Shown: positions 18,046-27,066 of the stretch, piece by piece
Numbering within the stretch: position 1 is the stretch's first letter
Layout of the letters: each line of letters begins with the position of its first letter
NCBI RefSeq assembly: GCF_004216475.1
Contig: NZ_CP022303.1
Coordinates: forward strand, 1,240,001-1,304,000
DNA: 64,000 nucleotides
DNA from: Thalassococcus sp. S3
GTDB taxonomy: Bacteria > Pseudomonadota > Alphaproteobacteria > Rhodobacterales > Rhodobacteraceae
Direction of reading: 5' to 3'
Program-made: the position numbers and the translations under genes
Notes under the pieces: generated by a model
The model's input: only the letters and a program-made list of their open reading frames with translations
Database searches by the model: none
What the model was told of the DNA's origin: nothing

Positions 18046-19302
18046 TTACTCGTAGATGCGCCCGCGCGCACGTTCGAGACGGGACAGGATACGGTCGAGG
18101 TTGTCAGGCCTAACCATGAACTCCTGAAACCCCTCCATCGACACTTTGGCCATTTCGGCCGGCGCGTCGCGGTCCCAGAATTGCGCGACACCGCCGGGGC
18201 TGTTGCTGCTGAGCATTGTGAAGCCTTCCTGCAGAAACTTGTCGTCATCCACCGAGGATTGCGCGTTCACCGGAAGCTGGCCCAGATTGGCCCCGTTGTT
18301 GATCTCGGTCTGCTCCTCTGCTGAGACGGCGAACCGCAGGAACGCGCGCGCATTGTCCTTGTTCTGGGCATTCACGGGGATATGGAACGTGTCTGTCGGC
18401 GCGTCCTCGGACAATTCCACATCCGGATTGATCGCTGGAAACTGATAGAAATCAAGCTGATCGTCCGTCAGCCCCGCCTCGCGCAGGGGCGCGACGGCGA
18501 AGTTGCCCATCAGATACGCCGCGGCCTCGCCCTGCACCATGAACGGCAAAGCCTCCTGCCAGGAATAGCTTTGATGGTTGTCGATGAAGGCGCCCATGTC
18601 GATCAGCTCGCGCCAATTGGCAAAGGTCTGGCGCACCCGCTCGTCTTCCCAACTGATCTCGCCACCGGCAAGCTGCATGTGAAAGTCAAAGCCGTTCGTA
18701 CGCATGTTGAGGTAGTCGAACCAGCCGCCCGCGGTCCACAGGAACTTGGTCCCGATCGTATAGCATTTGCGGCCCGACTCCAGGATGGCTTGGCAGTTGG
18801 ATTTCATCTCCTCGAAGCTGGCAGGCTCGCTCAACCCCAGCTCTTCGTAGATGTCTTTGCGGTAATAGACGCCCCATTGATAATACGTATACGGCACGCC
18901 CCACTGCTTGTCGTCGATGGTCATCGCGCCCTTGGTGGAAGCGAGGTTTTCGGCAATCTCAGGCTCTGCCCACAGGTCAGAGACGTCTTCGAACAGCCCC
19001 GCTTCGACATAAGGGCGCATCCGGTTGGCGGCATACCATGTGGCCACGTCGGGCGCGTTGGCGGTCAGAAAGTTGCGGATCTGCGTCTTGTAGGCTTCCC
19101 GGTCGATCACCGTGGTCTCGATGTTCAGGTCGGGGTGCAACTCCTGAAACCGACCGATCATCGCCTCCATCGTCGCGCGTGGCGCGGGGTTCGATGTGTC
19201 CAGAAAGATCTTCAGATCCCCGGTCAGCTCTGCCGAGGCCGGAGCCGCAAGCGTGAATGACGTTGCCAGCGCCGCAATCGTCGCCTTGACGTTAAAGTGC
19301 AT
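18046..19302 (-). CDS. Extracellular sugar-binding protein of galactoside ABC importer
   Basis: 418 residues with a Sec signal peptide (residues about 1-24, cleavage after ASA). The mature protein has the family-1 sugar-binding-protein pattern: LKIFLDTSNPAPRATMEAMIGRFQELHP, VATWYA and the late GEAAAYLMGNFAV. It delivers sugar to the MalF/MalG-type permeases encoded downstream. The start has GGGAGGATGAG just upstream. As first gene of the operon its promoter faces the IclR gene, with inverted repeats in between. The substrate is inferred from the GH4/GH42 context to be a galactoside. Confidence 0.92.
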   Translation of the reverse strand: MHFNVKATIAALATSFTLAAPASAELTGDLKIFLDTSNPAPRATMEAMIGRFQELHPDLNIETTVIDREAYKTQIRNFLTANAPDVATWYAANRMRPYVEAGLFEDVSDLWAEPEIAENLASTKGAMTIDDKQWGVPYTYYQWGVYYRKDIYEELGLSEPASFEEMKSNCQAILESGRKCYTIGTKFLWTAGGWFDYLNMRTNGFDFHMQLAGGEISWEDERVRQTFANWRELIDMGAFIDNHQSYSWQEALPFMVQGEAAAYLMGNFAVAPLREAGLTDDQLDFYQFPAINPDVELSEDAPTDTFHIPVNAQNKDNARAFLRFAVSAEEQTEINNGANLGQLPVNAQSSVDDDKFLQEGFTMLSSNSPGGVAQFWDRDAPAEMAKVSMEGFQEFMVRPDNLDRILSRLERARGRIYE

Positions 19303-19328
19303 CTCATCCTCCCAAGATCACCAAAACA

Positions 19329-19366
19329 GTTTCATTATTTGAAACCAGGTTTTATATATTGAAAAC
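19329..19366. promoter_or_regulatory. Candidate IclR operator (two GTTT..AAAC inverted repeats)
   Basis: GTTTCA-TTATT-TGAAAC (19329-19345) is a perfect inverted repeat, and GTTTT-N8-AAAAC (19349-19366) follows directly. IclR-family proteins often bind TGAAAC/GTTTCA-type palindromes. The position is just upstream of the binding-protein gene and between the divergent transcription units. Confidence 0.6.
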
Positions 19367-19440
19367 TACACCGCGACTCGCTTAGGCTTGTCAACAATTT
19401 CCTGCCCAGGGGCCGGACGTCAGAGGGAGGTGGCGCGACG

Positions 19441-20238
19441 GTGTCCGATGACGGAACCATAGGAAAAGCATGTGATGTTCTGGATCAGGTGGCTGCATTC
19501 GGCCGCCCGGTCCGCTTTGGCGAATTGCTCGGAAACAGCGCCTTTCCCAAGGCCACGCTTTACCGGTTTCTTCAGAAACTGACCAACCAGGGCATGCTGG
19601 CTTATGACGCGGAACGGCAAACATACGCGCTGGGCATGAGGCTGGTGCGCCTTGCGCATACAGCCTGGACACAAAGCTCTTTGGCGCCTGTCGCGCGTCC
19701 GCACCTGGACCGGCTGAGCGAGCGGCTGAATGAAACCGTCCACCTGGCGCAGCTTGACCATGCGCAGGTTCTCTATGTCGACAAGCGAAACGCCGCTGAT
19801 CCTGTCGAGATGTTCAGCCAGGCCGGCAAGGTAGGGCCGGCTTATTGCACGGGTGTTGGCAAGGCCATGCTTGCGTTTCTGGGGGAAGCCGATCTTGCGC
19901 GGGCGTTGGCGCAGCAATCCTTTCACAAGTTCACGCCAAGCACGTTGACCAGCGAGGCGGATCTGACCGCCGAGTTGAACCGGATCCGGGCCAGCGGCGT
20001 GTCCTATGACCGCGAAGAGCATGAGCCCGGCATTATTTGCGTGGCCGCCCCGATCCTGACGCGGCGGGGCCGTGTGATGGGGGCGCTTTCGATCACGGGG
20101 CCGACCGAACGGACCAGCCTGGCACAACTTGAAAGCTGGGCGCCCGAGGTTCTGAACACGGCCGAGGCAATAGCACAAGATGCACAGGCCTGGCGCTTTC
20201 CCGATCAACCAGACCCAGATGCGAGGACATCGCCATGA
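19441..20238 (+). CDS. IclR-family transcriptional regulator
   Basis: 265 residues from a GTG start. The N-terminal winged helix (residues about 1-65) includes FGELLGNSAFPKATLYRFLQKL. The C-terminal IclR effector domain has the typical GPAYCTGVGKAMLA and YDREEHEPGIICVAAPI segments. It lies head-to-head with the galactoside ABC/glycosidase operon and overlaps the ATPase gene (ATGA), so it probably controls both in response to a galactose-pathway metabolite. The effector is unknown. Confidence 0.9.
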   Translation: MSDDGTIGKACDVLDQVAAFGRPVRFGELLGNSAFPKATLYRFLQKLTNQGMLAYDAERQTYALGMRLVRLAHTAWTQSSLAPVARPHLDRLSERLNETVHLAQLDHAQVLYVDKRNAADPVEMFSQAGKVGPAYCTGVGKAMLAFLGEADLARALAQQSFHKFTPSTLTSEADLTAELNRIRASGVSYDREEHEPGIICVAAPILTRRGRVMGALSITGPTERTSLAQLESWAPEVLNTAEAIAQDAQAWRFPDQPDPDARTSP

Positions 20239-21296
20239 CCGGAGTGACCTTGAACAAGGCCCTGAAGCGCTATGGACAGGTCCAGGTGATCCACGGGGTC
20301 GATCTGGAAATCGAGCATGGGGAATTTTGCGTTTTCGTGGGGCCTTCGGGCTGTGGAAAATCGACGCTTCTGCGCATGATTGCCGGTCTCGAAGAGACCA
20401 CGGACGGTACGATCCAGATCGGCGAAAGGGATGTCACGCGACTTGATCCCGCAAAGAGGGGTGTGGCGATGGTATTCCAGACCTACGCGCTTTACCCGCA
20501 TATGACGGTCGAGGAAAACATGGGCTTTGGCCTGCGGATGAATGGCGTCGCCAAATCCGAGATCCGGGAAAAGGTCGCGCGCGCCTCGGAGATTCTGAAG
20601 CTCGACACTTATCTCAAGCGCAAGCCCAAGGCGCTCTCGGGCGGGCAGCGCCAACGGGTTGCCATCGGGCGGGCGATCGTGCGCGGGCCGGAGGTGTTTC
20701 TGTTTGATGAGCCATTGTCGAACCTCGATGCGGAGCTGCGCGTCGAAATGAGGGTCGAGATCGCACGTCTGCATCAGGAGATCGGCGCGACGATGATCTA
20801 TGTGACCCACGATCAGGTCGAGGCGATGACGATGGCCGACAAGATCGTGGTTCTGCGCGATGGCCGCATCGAGCAGGTCGGCGCGCCCCTCGACCTTTAC
20901 CGGGATCCCGACAATCGGTTCGTCGCCGGCTTCATAGGATCGCCGTCGATGAATTTTCTGGACTGCGACGTCGTCGATGGCCGCCTGCGCCACGCGGCAT
21001 TCGAAGAGGATGTCGCGTCTCCGGTGCCGGTACCTGCTGGCATGGTAAGGGTGACACTGGGTATCCGACCGGAGCATTTGCAGATCACGCACGAAACACC
21101 GATCCTTGATGTGGATCTGACCGAAGCCCTGGGCGGGGTCTCATACGCTTATCTCATGTCACCGGCAGGGGATCGCCTGATCGTCGAGGAACGCGGAGAC
21201 GTGCGCAGCAAGGAAGGGGAAAAGGTGGGGCTCAGTTTCTACACGGAGCGCGCAATGCTGTTCGACATCGAAACGGGCGCCAGATTGCGGGCCTGA
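20235..21296 (+). CDS. Sugar ABC importer ATPase (MalK/UgpC-type)
   Basis: 353 residues. Walker A GPSGCGKST, Q-loop FQTYALYPH, signature LSGGQRQRVAIGRA, Walker B VFLFDEPLSNLD and the switch His in THDQ are all present. A C-terminal OB-fold regulatory domain (from about residue 240) is typical of CUT1 ATPases. It is co-transcribed with the IclR gene and lies opposite the permease operon that lacks its own ATPase, so it most likely energises the galactoside importer. It could also serve other CUT1 importers. Confidence 0.92.
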   Translation: MTGVTLNKALKRYGQVQVIHGVDLEIEHGEFCVFVGPSGCGKSTLLRMIAGLEETTDGTIQIGERDVTRLDPAKRGVAMVFQTYALYPHMTVEENMGFGLRMNGVAKSEIREKVARASEILKLDTYLKRKPKALSGGQRQRVAIGRAIVRGPEVFLFDEPLSNLDAELRVEMRVEIARLHQEIGATMIYVTHDQVEAMTMADKIVVLRDGRIEQVGAPLDLYRDPDNRFVAGFIGSPSMNFLDCDVVDGRLRHAAFEEDVASPVPVPAGMVRVTLGIRPEHLQITHETPILDVDLTEALGGVSYAYLMSPAGDRLIVEERGDVRSKEGEKVGLSFYTERAMLFDIETGARLRA

Positions 21297-21298
21297 GG

Positions 21299-21943
21299 CT
21301 ACTGATCTTCGCCGCAGAGTTCGATGATGTCGCCGCCTGCCGCGCGACCATCCTCGATATAATGGGTCACCATGATGACGGGCAGTCCCAGAGCAGCGCA
21401 GCGTGAAAAAACCAGATCGCGGATCTGCGCGCGGCGTGAGGCATCGAGGCCCGAAAACGCTTCGTCCAGCAGCAGCGCGCATGGATCCGAAAGCAGGCTG
21501 CGCATGAGCGCTGCGCGCGCGCGTTGCCCGCCGGACAGGGTGGCCGGATCGCGATCAAAACAGCCGGCAAGGCCGATTTCTTCAAGCGCGGCCTCGATCC
21601 GAAGCCGGCGCTGGCGCCGACCGCCGCCTTTCGACATCCCGAACGCGACATTTGCACCCACGCTGAGATGCGGAAAGAGAAGGTCGTCCTGAAAAAGGAT
21701 ACCGATGCAGCGCTGATGCGGCGGTAGCCCGGTGACGTTGCGACCGTTCAGCCAGACTTCGCCAAACGCCGCGAAATCCGGGGACAGGGTGCCTGTGATG
21801 AAGGCCAGCAACGTTGATTTTCCAACCCCGGAGGGCCCCATGATGGTCAGCACCTGGCCGGGACGGACATGGTGGTCGATCTCGATCAGGGTGCGTTCGC
21901 CCCGAACGATCCGAACCCCGCGAAGCTCCAATCCTTCAGCCAT
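21299..21943 (-). CDS. ynjD: YnjD-like ABC transporter ATPase
   Basis: 214 residues, a short ATPase without a C-terminal regulatory domain. Walker A GPSGVGKST, Q-loop LFQDDLLFPH, signature LSGGQRARAALMRS and Walker B CALLLDEAFSGLD are complete. It overlaps the permease gene by eight bases. The order CDP-alcohol phosphotransferase, binding protein, double permease, short ATPase mirrors the Escherichia coli ynj genes, whose substrate is still undefined. It is convergent with the MalK-type ATPase gene, leaving two bases between stops. Confidence 0.85.
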   Translation of the reverse strand: MAEGLELRGVRIVRGERTLIEIDHHVRPGQVLTIMGPSGVGKSTLLAFITGTLSPDFAAFGEVWLNGRNVTGLPPHQRCIGILFQDDLLFPHLSVGANVAFGMSKGGGRRQRRLRIEAALEEIGLAGCFDRDPATLSGGQRARAALMRSLLSDPCALLLDEAFSGLDASRRAQIRDLVFSRCAALGLPVIMVTHYIEDGRAAGGDIIELCGEDQ

Positions 21944-23678
21944 GAAGCCCCCGTCTGTTGCGCCACATCAGGGCGGGTATGGCGAGCGCAAGGGCAAAAG
22001 GCAGCATGACAACTGCGGTTTGCGCGACGGCGTAGATACCGATGGTGCGCCGATCGCCCCCCGCCGCCAGTGCAACAGCCTCGGTGGTCAGGGTGCTCAC
22101 GCGGCCGCCGCCGACAAGCAGGGTGGGCAGATATTGTCCAATAGACACGGCAAGACCCACCGCGGCCGCTGTCAGGATCGGCCGCAGCATCATCGGCAGC
22201 CGCACCCGCCAGAAAATGTCGGTCTGCCCGCTGCCAAGCCCGGCGGCGACGACGGCGTGTCGCCTGTCCCAGGCCCGCCATGGATCGCCGAGCGAAAGGA
22301 AGACATAAGGTAGAACGAACACAACATGCGTCGCGACGACAGGCGCCAGACCGTCCTTTCCACCAAGCGACAGAAGGAGTGTTTGCAGGCCGGGAAGGAA
22401 TGCGATCTGCGGGATGAGCAGCGGAAGGTAAATCAGCCATATCCCGCGCCGGGTGATGGGGCGCGACCGCCGAAACTCGGCCTCCAGGCAGCCGACGACA
22501 AGCAATACGGCAATTCCCGTTGCCGCAAACGCGATAAGAAACGTGGTGACGGTTGTGTCGATCAGGCCGTCCAGGTTGCGGCTCCATCCTCTCAGGGTGA
22601 ATTGGTCGGGCAGGGGGGCCGGGAACCCCCAGAAGCCGGAAACGGACCAGATTGCGAGACCGGCCAGGCCGATGATGAGGGAGATCGCGGTGATCAGACC
22701 GGCCAGTAGGCCAAGCGGGCGCAAGAATATATCGGCCCTTGCTCCGCGACGCCCGGACAGGACCCAGACGTCGCCCAGCCGTTGAACTATAAGTTCTCCG
22801 ACGCGCCAGACCAAAAGGGCGGCGAGTACCAGGCCCAACTGCATCAGCGCACCTGCGGATGCGACAAGCCGCATTGTCAGATCGGGGTCGTTCATCCAGC
22901 GCACAACCTGCACCGACAGGGGCGGGGGCAATGTGGGGCCGAGGATCAAAGCGACATCCACGGTCGACATCGAATAGGCCAGAACGACGTAGACGGGTAA
23001 CCGGATCTGCGCGTAGATCGCCGGGAACACGGATTTCAGCCAGCCCGTGACGCGCCCGTACCCCAAAGCCTGCGCAACACGAACGCGGCGGCGTGCATCG
23101 CTTTGCCCGATTGCCGCAAGTGCCATCAGCAACAGGAACGGAACCTCTTTCGCGACCAGACCGGCGGTCATTGACAGACCGTATGGATCCTGCAGGATGA
23201 CCAGATCTGGCGGCTTGTCCCAACCGGTCGCCGCCGGAGAAAGCAGTCGTGACAACCAGCCGGACGGGGCGATCAGAAAGGCCAGACCAAAGGCTGCCGC
23301 CGCATGCGGAACCGCCAGAAGCGGGGACAGCAAACGCTCAAGCGCGCGGAACGGTTTCGTGCCGGACCACCCGGCGAGCACAAGCGTTACAATCGATAGG
23401 GCGATCAGTGTCGCAAGAAGCCCCGTTGTCAGGGACAGGCGCGATGCGACGCCCAGGCCGGGCCAGTCGAAAAGCGCCTTGACGGGGGCAAGGCTAAACT
23501 CCGTAAGTCCGGCAGGGGGCAGATATCCGAACGCCGGAAAGACAGCGCCCATAAGCCCCGCGCCCACAGGCAGAAACATCACGCACAGGGTCAGCGCCGG
23601 AAAGCCGTCGACGGCAGACCGGCCTATTGCCCCGTTCCCAGAATGGCCCGGTCGCGCGATGTCGCCTCTTTCCGTCAC
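21936..23678 (-). CDS. ynjC: YnjC-like double-length ABC permease
   Basis: 580 residues with about twelve predicted membrane helices. It is two fused BPD_transp_1 units (about 60-270 and 330-570), like ThiP, FbpB and YnjC. EAA-like loops occur around RRVRVAQALGYGR in the first half and RRHAVVAAGLGSGQ in the second. It starts four bases after the binding-protein stop and overlaps the ATPase gene, so one transcript encodes the whole importer. Iron or thiamine import is possible by fold, but the neighbour genes point to the YnjBCD subgroup. Confidence 0.85.
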   Translation of the reverse strand: MTERGDIARPGHSGNGAIGRSAVDGFPALTLCVMFLPVGAGLMGAVFPAFGYLPPAGLTEFSLAPVKALFDWPGLGVASRLSLTTGLLATLIALSIVTLVLAGWSGTKPFRALERLLSPLLAVPHAAAAFGLAFLIAPSGWLSRLLSPAATGWDKPPDLVILQDPYGLSMTAGLVAKEVPFLLLMALAAIGQSDARRRVRVAQALGYGRVTGWLKSVFPAIYAQIRLPVYVVLAYSMSTVDVALILGPTLPPPLSVQVVRWMNDPDLTMRLVASAGALMQLGLVLAALLVWRVGELIVQRLGDVWVLSGRRGARADIFLRPLGLLAGLITAISLIIGLAGLAIWSVSGFWGFPAPLPDQFTLRGWSRNLDGLIDTTVTTFLIAFAATGIAVLLVVGCLEAEFRRSRPITRRGIWLIYLPLLIPQIAFLPGLQTLLLSLGGKDGLAPVVATHVVFVLPYVFLSLGDPWRAWDRRHAVVAAGLGSGQTDIFWRVRLPMMLRPILTAAAVGLAVSIGQYLPTLLVGGGRVSTLTTEAVALAAGGDRRTIGIYAVAQTAVVMLPFALALAIPALMWRNRRGLHG

Positions 23679-23682
23679 CGCA

Positions 23683-24894
23683 TCAGCGTCCGGCGCCGTA
23701 ACGCTCGCTCCAATCCTCGGCGATCCGGATCATCCAGCTTGGATGCGGTTCCGGGCGCACCTGGCCCAACTCCTCCGGGGTCAGCGTCGCGATGCCCAGA
23801 TCAAGAGCGGCAAAGGCCGCGCGATCAGTTTCGGGCAATGCTTCGACATCGAGCACCGTACCGTAACCCAGGATCTCGGGGTCCTGCGCGCGAAGCTGCG
23901 CTTTGGGAGACATCAGGAAATTGGCAAGCACCATCGCGCCGGCCTTCGCGCCCGAATTGTAGGGGATCGCCACGAAAGAGGCATTGCCCAAGGTTCCGTC
24001 CTCCAAGACAAAGGTTCGTACGGATGGCGGCAATTGCCCGTTCGCGATGGCCGTCGTTGCCTCCCCCGGGCTGAACGAGATCGCCAGATCGACCTCGTCA
24101 TTTGCAATCAGTTGCAGCTGTGCCGGACCCGTTGTCGGATAGACGGTGCCGGACCGCCAAAGGTGAGGCGTCAACTGATCCAGAAAATCCCAAAGCGGGT
24201 CGGTGACAGCTTCGTAATTCGCGGTATCGACGGGCTGCGACAGAATTGCGTCATTATCCGTAAGGTCGATCAGCACTTGTTTGAGAAACGTGGTTCCAAG
24301 AAAGTCAGGGGGCTGCGGATAGGTGAAGCGCCCCGGGTTTGCCGTTGCCCAATCCAGGATCGCCTCCACGTTCGGCAGCGCGTCCGGCAGGTCGTCGGTG
24401 TCGTGCATGAACACGACCTGCGCCATCGCCCAGGGCGCTTCGAACCCTTCAGTCGGGACGGTGAAATCGGTTTGAACGGCTTTGCCCTCTACGTCGACGA
24501 ATTGCCAATTGGGAAGGCTTTCCGCAAACGGCCCGAAGAGCAGATCGGCCTCTTTCATGGCCGCGAAATTGGGGCCGTTAATCCAGATCATGTCAACGGC
24601 GCCATCGTCATCGCGCCCGGCTTGCTTTTCGCTCAGCACCCGTGTGACCGCGTCCGCGGTATCGGCCAGCTTAACGTGCTCGAGGGTGACATCGTATGTC
24701 TCTTTGATCTGCTCACCTGCCCAGGCAATGAAGTCGTTGGTCGCAGTGGAGCCCCCCCAAGCGTGCCAATAAACGGTCTGGCCCTGCGCCTCTTCCAGGA
24801 TCGCCGCCCAGTTTGTCGGGTCCGGGTCCGCGGTGGCGGGCAAGGCCCAGGTCACAAGAGCGACGAACGTGGCAAGTTTGGTTTTTCGTGTCAT
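23683..24894 (-). CDS. ynjB: YnjB-like ABC substrate-binding protein
   Basis: 403 residues with a signal peptide (residues about 1-22, ending ATA). The mature start includes WAAILEEAQGQTVYWHAWGGS, and DMIWINGPNF follows; both resemble the YnjB/solute-binding family 1 pattern. No cysteine lipobox is seen, so it should be free in the periplasm. The start overlaps the upstream gene (ATGA); the longer open frame to 25014 lies within that gene. It delivers substrate to the double permease encoded next. The ligand is unknown. Confidence 0.85.
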   Translation of the reverse strand: MTRKTKLATFVALVTWALPATADPDPTNWAAILEEAQGQTVYWHAWGGSTATNDFIAWAGEQIKETYDVTLEHVKLADTADAVTRVLSEKQAGRDDDGAVDMIWINGPNFAAMKEADLLFGPFAESLPNWQFVDVEGKAVQTDFTVPTEGFEAPWAMAQVVFMHDTDDLPDALPNVEAILDWATANPGRFTYPQPPDFLGTTFLKQVLIDLTDNDAILSQPVDTANYEAVTDPLWDFLDQLTPHLWRSGTVYPTTGPAQLQLIANDEVDLAISFSPGEATTAIANGQLPPSVRTFVLEDGTLGNASFVAIPYNSGAKAGAMVLANFLMSPKAQLRAQDPEILGYGTVLDVEALPETDRAAFAALDLGIATLTPEELGQVRPEPHPSWMIRIAEDWSERYGAGR

Positions 24895-25514
24895 TCGGTT
24901 TCCGTTCGGGTTTGAAACACGTCCCGCGCGGCAAAGACGCGCAGAATGGCTGTCAGATAGCATAACGCGCCGAAGCCCCAGGCCAGCGGCGCGAAAAGTG
25001 AAGGCAGAAGGCAAAGGGCGACAAAGAACAGGATGGTTTCCGTGCCCTCCAAAAGGCCGTTAGAGAAGTAGAGTGATTTGCTCCCCTGTGCGGTCGTCTC
25101 CATCCCATGTTTCTCGGCCAGGATCGCGTAGCCCAAAAAACTCGTTCCGTTGAAATAGAACGAGGCCAGAAGGAACGCCCCCGCCACACCATTGACGGCG
25201 GGGTCGTGAAACACGAATGCCAGGGGGATCGCTCCGTAAAACAGGAAATCCGCCACGATATCGAGGTAGCCTCCGAAATCGGTTTTCCGGGTTGCACGTG
25301 CGACCGCGCCGTCTAGACCGTCCGCAAGCCGGGACGCCAGCAGCAACAAAAGGGCGACAAGGAAGAACCCTGCCCAGACAAAAGCCGCCGCCGCCAGGCC
25401 CAGAACCAGTCCGGCGAGGGTCACCGTGTCGGCGCTGACGCCAGCCGAAGCCAGGCGTTTTCCTGCGGCGTTCAGGGGCGGGTCTATGATCCGCCGCATC
25501 CATGCATCGAGCAT
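24891..25514 (-). CDS. ynjF: CDP-alcohol phosphatidyltransferase (YnjF-like)
   Basis: 207 residues with about six membrane helices. The family signature D-G-x2-A-R-x8-G-x3-D-x3-D reads DGLDGAVARATRKTDFGGYLDIVAD with all key Asp residues present. The enzyme would transfer a phospho-group from a CDP-alcohol to an acceptor at the membrane. The start ATG sits behind GAGGGAGGGG; upstream open frame was discarded. It is the first gene of the ynj-like operon and is translationally coupled to the binding protein, suggesting that lipid or headgroup metabolism is tied to the importer. Confidence 0.87.
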   Translation of the reverse strand: MLDAWMRRIIDPPLNAAGKRLASAGVSADTVTLAGLVLGLAAAAFVWAGFFLVALLLLLASRLADGLDGAVARATRKTDFGGYLDIVADFLFYGAIPLAFVFHDPAVNGVAGAFLLASFYFNGTSFLGYAILAEKHGMETTAQGSKSLYFSNGLLEGTETILFFVALCLLPSLFAPLAWGFGALCYLTAILRVFAARDVFQTRTETE

Positions 25515-25611
25515 CTTGCCCCTCCCTCGGGCGTTGAGTGTGGCATGAATGACGGCACGCCTTCGGTGACGCAATCGCTTTGACACGAAAGTGAAGCCAG
25601 GTCTTCGCGCG

Positions 25612-27066
25612 TCACGCGCGCCGGATCGTGAGAATGGCCCGCAAACCCGTCGGGACACGTTCAAAGGTGAGCGCGCCGCCGTGTTGTTGCGCGATGGTGG
25701 ACACGATCGTCAGTCCAAGGCCTACCCCATCGGTCAGCCCCGCATTCTCCCCCCTCAGGAAGGGTTTCGTGAGGCGATCCAGCATGTCTTCGGACATGGT
25801 GGTGCCTTCGTCTTCCACTATGATGGCCGCCTCGCCCGAATTTGCATGGACCGATACCGCCGCGCGGCGCCCATATTTCAGCGCATTGTCCACAAGATTG
25901 CCGATGGCGCGGCGCAGGGCCACCGGTCGCGCGGTGATCAGAACTCTGCGCGCCTCTTCCGAAGGTAACATAAGGGATCCGGGTGCCGCTGCGAAAAGCG
26001 TTCTGCTCCGCTCCACGCTCCGGGCTTCAGCGGGCATGAACCGGACCGGTTTGCCGACATCGTCATAATCCGCGACAACAGCCTGAACCACCGAGGTCAG
26101 GGAAAGCTCAACCGGGTCTTCGGCGCTGATCTCCGCGCGGGTGTAGGTCAGAACGCTTTCGATCATGCCTGTCATCAGGTCGATGTCGGTCTCCAGCTTT
26201 TGTCGCAGCTCCGCGTCGTCGATCAGGGCCGTGCGCAGTCTCAGGCGTGTGGCCGGCGTTCCAAGATCGTGGCTCACACCCGACAGAACGAGCGCCCGTT
26301 TGTGGAGCCGGTCCTGCTCCGTTTCCAGATAGGCATTCAGTGTTTTGGCCAGGCTCTGCAGCTCTTCCGGGCCTTCTTCGGGTAAAGGGGCCCGCCCCCT
26401 GGTGCGGCCATAGAGACGCAAAGTGTCGGTGAATTGAGCAAAGTGACCGGCGGTTTCCGCCACGAGGGATATACAGATCAGAAGTCCGCAGATGCCCACG
26501 GCCAAGGCCAGCAGTCTCAGGTCGCGGGGGGCGGCGGCACACCCCCAGACATCGTCGCCATGCACGCGCAGCCATGCACCCTGATCCACGCGCGCAAAGA
26601 CCACCGGCTCACTGCAAAGGCTGGCAAGCAGACGCGCGACATCCGCGACCTTAGAGGCCGTATTGCTGGCATCCGCCGGCGGGAGATCCGCCACCGGATA
26701 TTGCAGATCTGGTGAGACGATCCGCAGCTGAATGCGCCGACCTCCAAGCGTCAGGATCGGATCGGTCAAGATGGAAACGGATGTCACATAGGTGCGCGGG
26801 CCGAATTCAGGCGTGATCGGTGTCCCCTGATCGGAAAGGTCTCCGATGGTCACGGGGCTCAGCCTGAGATCTGGCGGGGCAGGGGCATCCCGGATCAGCG
26901 TATCATGAAGCGCAAAACCTGCGAGATAGGCCTGGTTCAGGTAGCTTTTCCAGTTGGATTGAGACGTAATCCAAAGGCCGCTGGCGAGGCCGCCGGCCAC
27001 AAAGGCTGTCAGCGTCCAGACGATGCCGCGCATTTTCAACGTTCCAAAACGCGCGCGTTCAGCCAT
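25612..27066 (-). CDS. Sensor histidine kinase (EnvZ/GtrS-type)
   Basis: 484 residues. A first membrane helix (about residues 13-32), a periplasmic domain (about 33-175), a second helix (about 185-205), HAMP-like linker, HisKA with His266 in GVSHDLGTP, and an HATPase domain (NLVDNALKYG, VEDEGTTMS, GVGLGLTIV) are visible. The G1 box is DEGTT rather than DxGxG, a mild departure. The start overlaps the regulator stop by eight bases; ATG at 27033 is an alternative. It is paired with the OmpR-type regulator and opposite a glucose-type importer, like GtrS/GltR next to gts/glt genes in Pseudomonas. Confidence 0.88.
   Translation of the reverse strand: MAERARFGTLKMRGIVWTLTAFVAGGLASGLWITSQSNWKSYLNQAYLAGFALHDTLIRDAPAPPDLRLSPVTIGDLSDQGTPITPEFGPRTYVTSVSILTDPILTLGGRRIQLRIVSPDLQYPVADLPPADASNTASKVADVARLLASLCSEPVVFARVDQGAWLRVHGDDVWGCAAAPRDLRLLALAVGICGLLICISLVAETAGHFAQFTDTLRLYGRTRGRAPLPEEGPEELQSLAKTLNAYLETEQDRLHKRALVLSGVSHDLGTPATRLRLRTALIDDAELRQKLETDIDLMTGMIESVLTYTRAEISAEDPVELSLTSVVQAVVADYDDVGKPVRFMPAEARSVERSRTLFAAAPGSLMLPSEEARRVLITARPVALRRAIGNLVDNALKYGRRAAVSVHANSGEAAIIVEDEGTTMSEDMLDRLTKPFLRGENAGLTDGVGLGLTIVSTIAQQHGGALTFERVPTGLRAILTIRRA

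Noticed and set aside
21886..23223. 445-codon open frame on the - strand in another frame
   Set aside because: It overlaps the YnjC-like permease in the same direction; the permease frame has membrane helices and this one is Arg-rich noise.
23047..24915. 622-codon open frame on the + strand
   Set aside because: It is antisense to the YnjB- and YnjC-like genes, is rich in Arg/Pro as expected of GC-rich shadow frames, and has no recognisable domain.
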